Positions 17,104-24,924 of a stretch of 64,000 nt of DNA are shown here, in pieces; the stretch's first letter is position 1; each line of letters starts with the position of its first letter. The notes beneath the pieces are model-generated. The model made no database searches. It worked only from the letters and a program-made list of their open reading frames with translations, and had not been told where the DNA came from. The translations under genes and the position numbers were made by a program. Origin of the DNA: Salinibacterium sp. ZJ450 (GTDB taxonomy: Bacteria > Actinomycetota > Actinomycetes > Actinomycetales > Microbacteriaceae); NCBI RefSeq assembly GCF_011751885.2, contig NZ_CP061771.1, positions 930,001-994,000 on the forward strand. The letters are read 5' to 3'.

Positions 17104-18305
17104 CAGCGGGTTCCCGCTGCCGTTGCGGTCGCCGTCGGTGCGGTTCCGGCGTAATGCACCAGATAGCGCTTGTTCCGGGACCGGCCGGATGCCGCCGCGT
17201 TGCCAGCAGCGTCTTTGGGCTTCTCCTCTGGCCACTGTCCGGCCGGGGAGTACGGCACGCCCAGCAGGGGAGCGCTGATGGTGACATCGCGCAGCTGCTC
17301 GATCTTGAGCACCGGCAGGTGGGTGGCTTTTTCGGCTTCGTGGGCCGCGAGCGGTGACCGGGTGAGCATGCCCGACACGGCCAGCGTGTTGTAGCCGAGC
17401 TGTTGCAGGTGACTGATGCCGGCCGTGGCGCCCATGGCGTCGGGGGCGGCGAAGATGACGCCGTCGATGAGGTCGTGGAAGACCGCCGAATCGAGGAGGC
17501 GGGATGTCTCATCCTGGTAGATCCCGTCAGCCACCTCGACGAGGTTGACCAGGCTGCCGGAATAGGTGAGGTGATCAACGAGTTCGCGGAACTTGCGCTC
17601 CAGCTGGCTGAGCGGCTGCCGGTAGGTGGAGGAGAAGCCCACGTCGGTGAAGTCGAGCATGCGGTGTGCACCGGCATCGAGCATGCACCAGTAGTCGTTG
17701 CCGGATCCTGTGCCGGTGGCTTTCGCCGCGCCGGCGCGGATGCCGACCCGGCTGAGACCGTTCACCAAGTACCGCACCGTGGTGGTCTTGCCGGAGTTCA
17801 TCGCGGTTCCGAGCACTGCGATGGTCGGCGGTCGTGTCCGGGTGGGGACGACCGGGTCGAGCGCGAAGTCCATCACGTTGAGCGGGCGGCCGCGGTCATC
17901 GCCGATCAGTCCGACCGGCAGAATCTGTGTTGCGGTATGTACCGCTTGGCTGCGGCTGATCACGTGTGAGGCGATGCCTCCGGATGCCACGAGCTCGGTG
18001 CGTCCCAGTGAGTCGGGTACACGCGACTCGAACTGGTCGGTGGCGTAGCGGTCGCCGTAGGTGACGATGATTTCGTCGTCGAGATGCAGGACGGCTCGGC
18101 GTCCGTTCGGTTGTTCGATGTGTCGGTGATGGCCGAGCCGGGTGACGCGGGCGAGGACCAGATCTCCGGAGCGGGGTCGCATGGCTCCCAACACGATGGT
18201 GTGCATGGCGCCGTGCGGTACTCGCCTGGTGGTGAAGGCGGATTTCGCCAGGTCTCGCCGATCGGGGCCAAATCTCTGGACCGTGACTCTGGTTCGGGTG
18301 CGCAT
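17103..18305 (-). CDS. P-loop NTPase of unknown function (SIMIBI/DUF1611-like), first gene of the CapA operon
   Basis: 400 residues; RBS AAGGAC precedes the ATG at 18305. Residues 1-155 form an N-terminal domain without a recognised family (LGAMRPRSGDLVLARVTRLG). A nucleotide-binding domain follows with Walker A GTAMNSGKTT (166-175) and a C-terminal half rich in conserved-looking acidic and Gly segments (LVNLVEVADGIYQDETSRLL, GVIFAAPDAMGATAGI). The arrangement resembles dethiobiotin-synthetase-type or DUF1611 P-loop proteins. The last 40 residues are low-complexity. It heads four overlapping cistrons (P-loop, ABC exporter, CapA, lipoprotein hydrolase). No function is assigned. Confidence 0.75.
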   Translation of the reverse strand: MRTRTRVTVQRFGPDRRDLAKSAFTTRRVPHGAMHTIVLGAMRPRSGDLVLARVTRLGHHRHIEQPNGRRAVLHLDDEIIVTYGDRYATDQFESRVPDSLGRTELVASGGIASHVISRSQAVHTATQILPVGLIGDDRGRPLNVMDFALDPVVPTRTRPPTIAVLGTAMNSGKTTTVRYLVNGLSRVGIRAGAAKATGTGSGNDYWCMLDAGAHRMLDFTDVGFSSTYRQPLSQLERKFRELVDHLTYSGSLVNLVEVADGIYQDETSRLLDSAVFHDLIDGVIFAAPDAMGATAGISHLQQLGYNTLAVSGMLTRSPLAAHEAEKATHLPVLKIEQLRDVTISAPLLGVPYSPAGQWPEEKPKDAAGNAAASGRSRNKRYLVHYAGTAPTATATAAGTR

Positions 18306-18644
18306 GAAGTCCTTACCCGCGCGGCCCAGTGGGTCTGAGTTGGGTCTGACTGGGGTTGTGTTGGGGGTCGACCGCGCGTAAACCTCGGCCACGTTACGAG
18401 TCGGTAACGAGGTGCGCAATGGTTTTTCAGACTGCGGAGATAAGTACCATTTATCGGATTTTGGCTTACAGATGACTTGTGGAGCCGTGGGTTCGGCGTG
18501 GGTGCGGAGTTCGTTCGGAGTGCTCTTGGGGTCACGCGCGCGTGGCTGCGCATAAGAACGAGAAGGCGTTCGGGTGCCACCTTCTCGTCCAGTCCCGGCC
18601 CATATGACCCGTGCCGCGACTGCATTCGCCTCACCATTCGCCTG
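18306..18644. other. Intergenic region, probable promoter of the P-loop/CapA operon
   Basis: No coding sequence is supported in this stretch. It holds the leader of the leftward operon and a locally AT-richer segment (about 18420-18475) that could carry its promoter. No RNA gene or clear repeat was seen. Confidence 0.4.
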
Positions 18645-18669
18645 ACCGCCGGCGGGTTGTCCCGGCGGT
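18645..18669 (-). terminator. Hairpin downstream of the lipoprotein gene
   Basis: An 8-bp stem, ACCGCCGG (18645-18652) with CCGGCGGT (18662-18669), about 53 bases after the stop of the leftward gene at 18722. No T-run follows; assignment is tentative. Confidence 0.45.
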
Positions 18670-18721
18670 TAGTTTGGCGTGTTGCCTCCTCTGGTCAGCC
18701 AGTGGTGCCTTCTCTGATCCG

Positions 18722-19246
18722 CTATTCGGCCATCCGTTCGCCTGCGGGGCTGAGTACCCACCAGATGCCGCCGACGCCTTGGCCTGTGGTGTCACCGGCA
18801 GCCATGTCGCCGATGTAGTAGTACAGCGGCCAGCCGTTCAGTGTCACTTGGGTGGCGCCGTCGACGCCGGTGATGGTGCCGACCTCGCCGGTCACGTCCT
18901 CGACCTCGATCTCCTCGGCCGAGGCGGACTCGGTGGTCACGGCGGGCCAGTTGGTGGCGCACTGTCCTTCGCAGGTGCTCGTGCCGGACCCCTGAGTGTC
19001 GTTGTCGAACATGTACACGGTCATGCCGTTTCCGGCGACCACGATCTCACCGAGATCGGAGTCGGCGGTCATGAGCGCGTACTCCTCGCTGTCCGGGGCT
19101 TCGGTCTCCTCGGGCGCGGTGGTTTCGGATGTGCCCTCGTCGGTCGGCTGTTCGTCGGTGCCGTTGGAGCCGGCACCACCGGCACAGCCCGTCAACAGAA
19201 TGGCCAAGGCGGCGCCAGCCAGTCCGGTTGCGAATCTCAGCTTCAT
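18722..19246 (-). CDS. Lipoprotein with secreted repeat (Lipoprotein_15, PF03640-like)
   Basis: 174 residues. Signal peptide with lipobox LLTGC (Cys21), then an acidic Ser/Thr/Glu linker (about 25-55). Two Lipoprotein_15-type units follow, VVAGNGMTVYMFDNDTQGSG...CEGQCATNWPAV and VTLNGWPLYYYIGDMAAGD. The family is exported and of unknown function, often near ECF sigma or DUF2231 genes. It is preceded by a promoter-like sequence matching the one upstream of the nearby sigma factor operon, so it is a likely regulon member. Confidence 0.85.
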   Translation of the reverse strand: MKLRFATGLAGAALAILLTGCAGGAGSNGTDEQPTDEGTSETTAPEETEAPDSEEYALMTADSDLGEIVVAGNGMTVYMFDNDTQGSGTSTCEGQCATNWPAVTTESASAEEIEVEDVTGEVGTITGVDGATQVTLNGWPLYYYIGDMAAGDTTGQGVGGIWWVLSPAGERMAE

Positions 19247-19294
19247 GGGAACCCTCCCTCGTGGTCGCGCCCGCGATCGCGGTCACAGTCAGGA

Positions 19295-19321
19295 ACACGA
19301 CACCGGCGGGCAAATGGTTCA
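19295..19321 (-). promoter_or_regulatory. ECF-type promoter upstream of the lipoprotein gene
   Basis: On the minus strand TGAACC, a 16-base spacer and CGTGT end about 50 bases upstream of the ATG. The same -35, spacing and -10 pattern occurs before the sigma factor operon (20710-20736) and the DUF2231 gene (20841-20867). Confidence 0.6.
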
Positions 19322-19342
19322 CGACACGCCGCCTCTTTTCGC

Positions 19343-19414
19343 ACCGGATGAACGCGTGCCCCCACGCTCACCGGTTGAACGCGTGCCCACTCTCACCGGC
19401 TGAACGCGCAAGCC
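19343..19414. repeat. Three imperfect tandem copies of an ACCGGNTGAACGCG unit
   Basis: Units start at 19343, 19370 and 19395 (spacing 27 and 25). The first two share ACCGGNTGAACGCGTGCCC; the third diverges after TGAACGCG. The block lies about 100 bases upstream of the lipoprotein gene and just upstream of its ECF-like promoter. Confidence 0.5.
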
Positions 19415-19472
19415 CCCAACATTGATCCACCCGTTGATCGCGCCGAGCGCGAGGACATCCATCACCCGCGCC

Positions 19473-20186
19473 TCAATCCGACGGGCTGCCGCGCATCAGC
19501 GTTCTCCCGCTGCCGAGCGACCCGATCTCGACCGAAGCGATGTCGTCGAGGTCGACCGCGGTGCCGGCTTCCAGTCGGGCGGTAGTTCCGGGAAGTGCCC
19601 GCCAGCTCGACACTTCGCTGCGGTTGCCCTGGTCATCGATGACATACAACGCGTATGGCCGACCATCCGGGGCATCCGGCGATGCTTCGCCCTCGTAGCG
19701 GCACTCCAACTCGAGCCGGGTGCCCCAGCCGACTTGGGTGAAGGTCACCTCGGCGGTGATCGGGATGTCGCTGAGTGACTCGAGTGCCACGGCCTGCGAG
19801 TCGGTGTCGTCCGATCGGCCGAGGGTGAGCGGCACAAGGATCACCGCGAGCAGGATCGCGGCCGCCGCCGCGACCGCTGCGCCCACCCAGATCCGGGCTC
19901 GACGGATGCGGCGGACGTTGCGGCCGCGGCTCTGACGCAGGATGTCGTCCACCAGGTCGGCGCGCGGACCCTTGGCTGCGGCTTCCGTGTTATCCAGCAG
20001 TGCCCTGGCTCGTTCGCCGGAGAGTCGCGCCAGCAGGCCTGGCATGGGGCCGAGTTCCGCGACGGAGCGGCGGCATTCCTCACACGAGGCGAGGTGTTCC
20101 TCGTACTCGCGGCGCTCGGCCGGTGACAGTGCGCCGAGCACATATCCGGCATCCCATTGCGCGAAGCGCGGGTGGTCGGGGTTCAT
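19473..20186 (-). CDS. Anti-sigma factor (RskA-like, zinc-finger and single membrane segment)
   Basis: 237 residues; the ATG at 20186 overlaps the sigma stop as ATGA. The N-terminal anti-sigma domain has ALSPAERREYEEHLASCEEC with a His-x3-Cys-x2-Cys zinc site (about 34-41). One membrane segment (about 106-128) is followed by an extracytoplasmic RskA-type domain (ITAEVTFTQVGWGTRLELEC, YALYVIDDQG, TARLEAGTAVDLDDIASVEI). It should hold the co-encoded ECF sigma factor inactive and release it on an envelope signal. Confidence 0.88.
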   Translation of the reverse strand: MNPDHPRFAQWDAGYVLGALSPAERREYEEHLASCEECRRSVAELGPMPGLLARLSGERARALLDNTEAAAKGPRADLVDDILRQSRGRNVRRIRRARIWVGAAVAAAAAILLAVILVPLTLGRSDDTDSQAVALESLSDIPITAEVTFTQVGWGTRLELECRYEGEASPDAPDGRPYALYVIDDQGNRSEVSSWRALPGTTARLEAGTAVDLDDIASVEIGSLGSGRTLMRGSPSD

Positions 20187-20689
20187 CGTGTCACCCCCTT
20201 TTCCTGCAATGCGAGGCGCAGTGCGCGCAACCCGTAGTGCAACCGCGACTTGACTGTGCCCTGCGGGATGCCGAGCCGAAGGGCGACCTCGGCGATGCTG
20301 CATCCGCCGTAGTAGGCGTGCACGATCACAGCGCGGTGTTCGATGTCGAGTGACTCGAGTGCCTCTTCGATGAGCAGACTTTCAAAGAGGGCGTCTGTGC
20401 TGTCCTCCTGGGTGAGTTCCGGGGTTTCGGCGACGCCGATCTCGTGCCGGTGTCGGGCGCTGCGGGCCTCGTCGATCACGAGGTTGCGGGCGACGGTGAA
20501 CATCCAGGAGCGGGTGGATGCCAGCTCGCCGCGTCCGATCTGCGGGTTGCGCCAGGCGCGGAGGAGGGTCTCTTGCACGATGTCGTCCGCCTGGGTCGGG
20601 TTGCCGGTGAGGTGTACGACGAAGCGCCAGATGGAGGGCCCGTGGGCGTCGTACAACTCAATCAGCCGTAGTTCATCCTCTGGCGGCAT
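20183..20689 (-). CDS. ECF RNA polymerase sigma factor (SigK/SigL-like)
   Basis: 168 residues. Region 2 (IWRFVVHLTGNPTQADDIVQ, TLLRAWRNP, WMFTVARNLVIDEAR) and region 4 (LESLDIEHRAVIVHAYYGG, IPQGTVKSRLHYGLRALR) are complete, with no region 1 or 3, as in group 4 sigma factors. A strong RBS (AGGAGGTGAGGG) precedes the ATG. It is co-transcribed with its anti-sigma factor. An upstream TGAACC-N16-CGTTG sequence suggests autoregulation. Confidence 0.92.
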   Translation of the reverse strand: MPPEDELRLIELYDAHGPSIWRFVVHLTGNPTQADDIVQETLLRAWRNPQIGRGELASTRSWMFTVARNLVIDEARSARHRHEIGVAETPELTQEDSTDALFESLLIEEALESLDIEHRAVIVHAYYGGCSIAEVALRLGIPQGTVKSRLHYGLRALRLALQEKGVTR

Positions 20690-20709
20690 CCCTCACCTCC
20701 TGACCTGTA

Positions 20710-20736
20710 CAACGAGGCTGCGTGCTGGTTGGTTCA
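20710..20736 (-). promoter_or_regulatory. ECF-type promoter of the sigma/anti-sigma operon
   Basis: On the minus strand TGAACC (20736-20731), 16 bases, CGTTG (20714-20710), ending 21 bases before the sigma ATG. It is the best candidate for autoregulation and shares its pattern with two other promoters in this locus. Confidence 0.6.
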
Positions 20737-20840
20737 CGGATCTTTAGTGAGAACGGCTGGCTGGCTCGGATGTGGATGTGGTTCGCCGGTGACGGCCGCG
20801 AGGGCAGTGCGGTGGTCACCGGTTCGCCGGCGTAGTGCGG

Positions 20841-20867
20841 TGAACTGTTCGGGTCGCCACGCCGTTT
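20841..20867 (+). promoter_or_regulatory. ECF-type promoter of the DUF2231 gene
   Basis: TGAACT, 16 bases, CGTTT, with the -10 ending 8 bases before the ATG at 20876. If used, the transcript would begin at or next to the start codon and be leaderless. No ribosome-binding site is visible. Confidence 0.55.
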
Positions 20868-20875
20868 CTCTAAGC

Positions 20876-21541
20876 ATGGATGCCTTTGCGCTCAATGTCT
20901 TCGCTAGCGACGTGATTCAGGTCGGCGGGCTGCCGTTGCATCCGCTCATCGTTCACGCCACCGTGGTGCTCACCCCGCTCACGGTGCTCGCCCTGCTGTT
21001 GGGGCAGTTCTGGCCCGCGGCCCGACGGCGGCTCGGCATCGTGACCCCGCTGGCTGCACTCGTGGTGCTCGTCCTGGTGCCGATCACGGTCCTGGCCGGG
21101 CAGTCGTTGAAGCAGGTGGTCGGGCCGATCCCCGCCGTTCTGCACCATGAGGCGTTGGGACTGATGCTGCTGCCGTGGGTGATCGCACTATTCGTTGTGG
21201 CCGTGGCGCAGTGGGTGTGGTTCCGATACGGGGTACCGCGGATGCAGCTGTCGTCGACGGGCTCGCTGGGTGCGGCGCGCGCGGACGAGGCGGCGCGAAC
21301 TGCCCGGACCGTGCGCGCGAACGACGCTCCCCGAACGGCGCGCGGGGCTGACGCTGTCCAGACTGCGCGCGCGGACGACTCTGCCCGGACTGCGCCCGGG
21401 GCTCGGACCACACCGACGGCACGCCTGATCACCGTCGCGCTGGCCGTGGCGTCGGTAGTGGTGGGCGTCGGCACGGTCGTCATGATCGCGCTGATCGGTG
21501 ACTCCGGAGCGCGTGCGGTGTGGGGGACGCTGCTCGGCTGA
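20876..21541 (+). CDS. DUF2231 membrane protein with Ala/Arg repeat linker
   Basis: 221 residues from ATG 20876. LPLHPLIVHATVVLTPL near residue 20 is the DUF2231 signature. Three hydrophobic segments lie within residues 25-110 and a fourth at 183-205. Between them, residues 125-178 are a low-complexity Ala/Arg/Asp/Thr tract made of loose ten-residue units such as ARADEAARTA, VRANDAPRTA and ARADDSARTA. DUF2231 proteins are small membrane proteins often linked to haem or redox genes; the role is unknown. The promoter suggests control by the adjacent ECF sigma factor. Confidence 0.8.
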   Translation: MDAFALNVFASDVIQVGGLPLHPLIVHATVVLTPLTVLALLLGQFWPAARRRLGIVTPLAALVVLVLVPITVLAGQSLKQVVGPIPAVLHHEALGLMLLPWVIALFVVAVAQWVWFRYGVPRMQLSSTGSLGAARADEAARTARTVRANDAPRTARGADAVQTARADDSARTAPGARTTPTARLITVALAVASVVVGVGTVVMIALIGDSGARAVWGTLLG

Positions 21542-21547
21542 CTCACG

Positions 21548-23101
21548 TCATCCGCCATCAGCATTGTCACCACCACCCTCAGCTCGGACCGGCTCATCGG
21601 ACGCTGGCGGCGGACCTGACGCGGTGAGCCTTCGCAAGTCCCGCAGGGCAGGACTCCTCGACGACAGCGCGATCGGCGTCTGGTCAGGATCTCGATCCGT
21701 GGGCGGGATGAGCATGTAATGCCCGGAGTCGTTCCGAATGATGCGCCAGCCGTTGTTGTGCAGCAGCATGTGATGGAAACGACAGAGCAGTATCCCGTCC
21801 GCGACATCGGTCTTCCCATGATCTCGGACCCATTCGTCGATGTGATGAGCCTCCGTGAACCCGGGCGAACAATCGCAACCCGGCCACCCACAGCCACCAT
21901 CTCTGGCAGCCAGCGCGATGCGCTGTGCTCGGCTGAAGAGGCGCTGCTCACGTCCCAGATTCAGCGGTTGACCATAGGAGTCGAAGCCGATATCGATGGT
22001 GCCGGCGGTGCAGGCGATTCGTTCGACTGTGGCGATGGAAACGGGGAACTCGGCTCCTTCAAGGTGGCCTGCTCCCTGACGTTGATCAAGATTCGGACTA
22101 GCAACGAGTACCCGTACGGCAGGCATCCGCGAGCCGACGATGCGTTTGGTCTCGGTTGTTCCTGCCGTCGCGGCGACGCGCAGCAGGTCCACCATCGCAT
22201 CGTGGAGATACTGATCGGTGGTGCGCGGGTCATCGATCACCGATTGCGCCCAGGCCTTGTCCGCCTCGTTGACGAAACGTGGCCCGCCTCGCCGAGGCGA
22301 CGTGATGCGACTGCAAATGTCGTCGATCAGGGCTGCCGTCTCGATGTCGGGATCGATGATGTATCGGGGCAGCCCGTTCGGGCCCTTCACCCGCCGGAAT
22401 GCGCGGGCCTCATGCAGCCGTGCTTCCCGTTCTGCGACGAGTTGGTCGTCAAGCTCGTCTCGAAGCTGTCGGGCGAGCAGCATGGCACGGTCGGCATCGA
22501 CTGGTCCGCCCGCGTCGTGCGCGGAATGCAGTATTCCCAGAAGGGTCGTCACCACGTTAGCCAGTGCCTCGGCGCTCACCTGCTCGCTGGGCTCGCCGAC
22601 CCCGCGGGCCACCGAATCCAGCACGTCGACGGACAGCCAACCGGCTGTTACCGCGGCGCTCGCCGGAGCCAGCCACGGTCGACTAGGCGCCAGCGAAGGA
22701 TCGTCCAGCCCGAGCCCGCCCTGGTCGGAATCCCGGTCCCGCTCCCGCAGGATGCCGCCGGCCCGGACCTGTCGGCCCGCGTCACGAAAGGTGGTGCCGG
22801 TGATGTGCTGGATGAACTTCTCCGGCGAACGGAACCCCTGACGCTGCGCGAGGCCGCTGTACCCGTTCTCGCGCGTGGATCGGGCCGCGACTTCCCCGGC
22901 GACAACGGCGCAGCGGGTGTCCAAGGCCCGGCGAATCTCGGCAAGATCGCGGTTGGCCGCGACCAAAGTGTCGTCATCGAGTTCGCCAAAGAGAGACGAC
23001 TGCGCTGGCAGTCGCTCCACCGCCGCGAGGGCGGAAGCCATCGCGGCGGTGAGCTGATCGGAGAACTCGGACATGGTTACATTCTGCAATTCTTCGAACA
23101 T
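21548..23101 (-). CDS. DUF222 / HNH endonuclease domain protein (13E12 repeat family)
   Basis: 517 residues. A long DUF222 domain (about 20-370) is followed by an HNH motif: CGWPGCDCSPGFTEAHHIDEW and DGILLCRFHHMLLHNNGW, with the zinc cysteines and catalytic histidines intact. These proteins are numerous in Actinobacteria and are often carried in several copies; their cellular role is unproven. Two ATGs (23101 and 23074) are possible and neither has a convincing RBS. Convergent with DUF2231, 6 bases apart. Confidence 0.88.
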   Translation of the reverse strand: MFEELQNVTMSEFSDQLTAAMASALAAVERLPAQSSLFGELDDDTLVAANRDLAEIRRALDTRCAVVAGEVAARSTRENGYSGLAQRQGFRSPEKFIQHITGTTFRDAGRQVRAGGILRERDRDSDQGGLGLDDPSLAPSRPWLAPASAAVTAGWLSVDVLDSVARGVGEPSEQVSAEALANVVTTLLGILHSAHDAGGPVDADRAMLLARQLRDELDDQLVAEREARLHEARAFRRVKGPNGLPRYIIDPDIETAALIDDICSRITSPRRGGPRFVNEADKAWAQSVIDDPRTTDQYLHDAMVDLLRVAATAGTTETKRIVGSRMPAVRVLVASPNLDQRQGAGHLEGAEFPVSIATVERIACTAGTIDIGFDSYGQPLNLGREQRLFSRAQRIALAARDGGCGWPGCDCSPGFTEAHHIDEWVRDHGKTDVADGILLCRFHHMLLHNNGWRIIRNDSGHYMLIPPTDRDPDQTPIALSSRSPALRDLRRLTASGPPPASDEPVRAEGGGDNADGG

Positions 23102-23140
23102 AGATTCGAGAGCGTCTGCGACATCCGTGGAGAGGGAACG

Positions 23141-23527
23141 CTAGCGCGGCGAGGTGGAGGAGGGGCGAGCGCAGAATTGGTCACGCAATCGCTCGACCAC
23201 GGTCCCAACAGGGAACCTGAGCGCAACCATCCGGGTGTCGTGTGCGAAGCTGCGTGCGCAATCGCTGCAGCACCAACTCCGCACGCCGTCACGCACGGCG
23301 CGTTCGTACTCGCGGAGCCCGATCGGCAGGTCGGCGACTATCGCCGTGGTGGTGAGCTCGCCCGAGGCGACTCCCCAGAACCCGATCGAGCACCGGCAAT
23401 CCCAGTTCTCGGCATCCTGCACTTCGCCGCACGGACCGCTGTCAAAGACGAGTTCGCCGTCAATCGTGTCTGAGAAATCGACTTCACGCGCACCCTGGGT
23501 CTTCCGGGTGGCAACCAGTACCTTCAC
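23141..23527 (-). CDS. Conserved small protein of unknown function (DUF7715-like)
   Basis: About 128 residues from GTG 23527. The upstream ATG at 23539 contains the GGAGGAC ribosome-binding site of that GTG, so the shorter start is preferred. Opening VKVLVATRKTQGAREVDFSD, a Cys-rich CGEVQDAENWDCRC segment and WCCSDCARSF match a small actinobacterial family I recall as DUF7715; function unknown. Four to six cysteines could bind a metal. Confidence 0.65.
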   Translation of the reverse strand: MKVLVATRKTQGAREVDFSDTIDGELVFDSGPCGEVQDAENWDCRCSIGFWGVASGELTTTAIVADLPIGLREYERAVRDGVRSWCCSDCARSFAHDTRMVALRFPVGTVVERLRDQFCARPSSTSPR

Positions 23528-23738
23528 ACTGTCCTCCAAATGTGGATGGGTGGTCCGGCACTGCTATGAGAGTAGGTTGGACCACCGACATTCGTAGGGG
23601 AGGGGCGGATGCCGCGGACGCTTGATGATTACCCGGGGGCGGATGCCGCGGCCTGCGCCTGATGGCCGCCTTCGGCAATCGCGACTGACGCTCCGGGCCA
23701 TCGTCCCTCCGAGCCGGTCGGATTCCCAGCTCGATCGA

Positions 23739-24042
23739 TCAGCCCAGCGTGGCCCCGTACTCGCCCAACCGTCGATCGCGACGACGTGGCGCCTTCGACG
23801 AGGGCCTGCGCAACGAGCATCCGGTCGAAGGGGTCTCGGTGGTGCCACGCCAGCTCGCGGAGTGCCGAAGGGTGGGCGGCAGTGAACGGCAGCTCGGTGA
23901 AGCCTTCACGTGCGGCCGACTGCGCGAATGTCACGCTCGGGTGACATTCGACTTTCTCGGGTGCCTTAGCGACATCGATCGCTGTGCGACGACGGGGCAC
24001 GCCCGTTCGTGTGCCATGCGCCACCGCCACCGCCACCGCCAC
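23739..24042 (-). pseudogene. Degenerate VapC-type PIN-domain toxin
   Basis: The C-terminal half of a PIN toxin is recognisable (GFTELPFTAAHPSALRELAW, HHRDPFDRMLVAQALVEGAT). After GAT the reading frame breaks; the expected end, RDRRLGEYGATLG then stop at 23741-23739, lies in another frame, consistent with a net loss of about five bases. The N-terminal catalytic Asp region is missing, replaced by a CCACCG repeat stretch (24019-24042). No antitoxin is adjacent. It is a decayed toxin-antitoxin locus. Confidence 0.65.
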
Positions 24043-24058
24043 TGCGACTCCGGAAATG

Positions 24059-24090
24059 CGGAACGCTCCTGAGAATTCAGGAGCGTTCCG
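24059..24090 (-). terminator. Intrinsic terminator-like hairpin after the SDR gene
   Basis: A 14-bp perfect stem, CGGAACGCTCCTGA / TCAGGAGCGTTCCG, with loop GAAT, 14 bases past the SDR stop on the minus strand. No strong U-tract. Confidence 0.75.
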
Positions 24091-24104
24091 TAATTCGCAA
24101 GGTG

Positions 24105-24851
24105 CTATCCGGCGATCAGCCCGCCGTCGATGACGTGCTCGGTGCCGCTGATGTAGGACGACGCGTTGGACGCGAGGAACAGCACCAGCTCAGATACCTC
24201 GATCGTCTCGGCCATGCGGCGCAGCGGGACCTGGTCCGCGATGCCGCCGCCGGTCTCGTCGGTGGCTGCGGCCATCATCGGGGTCTTGATGTAGCCGGGG
24301 TGGACCGAGTTCACGCGGATGTTGTCGGGGCCGTACTGCAACGCGACGTGCTTGGTCATGCCGCGGGAGGCGAACTTGCTGCCGACGTAGGCGAGGTTCG
24401 GAGAGCCGACCACCGAAAGCATGCCGGCAGTCGAGGAGATGTTGACGATCGATCCGCCGCCAGCCTTCTGCATGGAGGGGATGACGGTCTTCATGCCGAA
24501 GAACTGCGAGTGCTGGTTCACTGCGACGACCTTGAGGTAGTCCTCTTCGCTGAACTCGACCGTTTCAACCACCGGGCCGATGATTCCGGCGTTGTTCACG
24601 AGCACGGTGACCGGGCCGAACTCCTTCTCGGCGGTCTCGACCACCGTCTGCCAACCGGCGAGGGAGGTCACGTCATGCTTGAGGAACCGGGCGTTCTCAC
24701 CCAGTTCGCTCGCCAGCTTGTTGCCGCGCTCTTCGTTGACGTCGGTCAACAGCACCTTTGCGCCCTCGGCAACGAAGAGACGAGCATGTGACTCGCCCAT
24801 TCCCTGCGCAGCACCGGTGATGATTGCTACCTTGCCATCAAGTCTGGCCAT
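24105..24851 (-). CDS. Short-chain dehydrogenase/reductase (SDR, classical)
   Basis: 248 residues from ATG 24851, chosen for the AAGGAGC RBS and family length. NAD(P) motif TGAAQGMGESHA (about 12-23), NNAG (about 87), catalytic Ser in NISSTAG and YVGSKFA (Tyr-x3-Lys). It oxidises an alcohol or reduces a ketone; relatives include 3-alpha/20-beta-hydroxysteroid and cyclohexanol dehydrogenases. Single gene. It shares its upstream palindromic element with the zinc alcohol dehydrogenase at 12165-13121, so the two may respond to the same signal. Confidence 0.88.
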   Translation of the reverse strand: MARLDGKVAIITGAAQGMGESHARLFVAEGAKVLLTDVNEERGNKLASELGENARFLKHDVTSLAGWQTVVETAEKEFGPVTVLVNNAGIIGPVVETVEFSEEDYLKVVAVNQHSQFFGMKTVIPSMQKAGGGSIVNISSTAGMLSVVGSPNLAYVGSKFASRGMTKHVALQYGPDNIRVNSVHPGYIKTPMMAAATDETGGGIADQVPLRRMAETIEVSELVLFLASNASSYISGTEHVIDGGLIAG

Positions 24852-24924
24852 GATTTGCTCCTTGTGGGGACGTGCGCCGGGTTTCCTCGACGCCGATTGC
24901 TGTGACTGCATGGTTCGCTGGTCA

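Noticed and set aside
21719-23473. 584-residue open frame on the plus strand
   Set aside because: Antisense to the DUF222-HNH gene; no domain.
24015-24055. Short CCACCG tandem repeat as a CRISPR or satellite
   Set aside because: Only a 6-base unit over about 30 bases, part of the degraded toxin region; no spacers.
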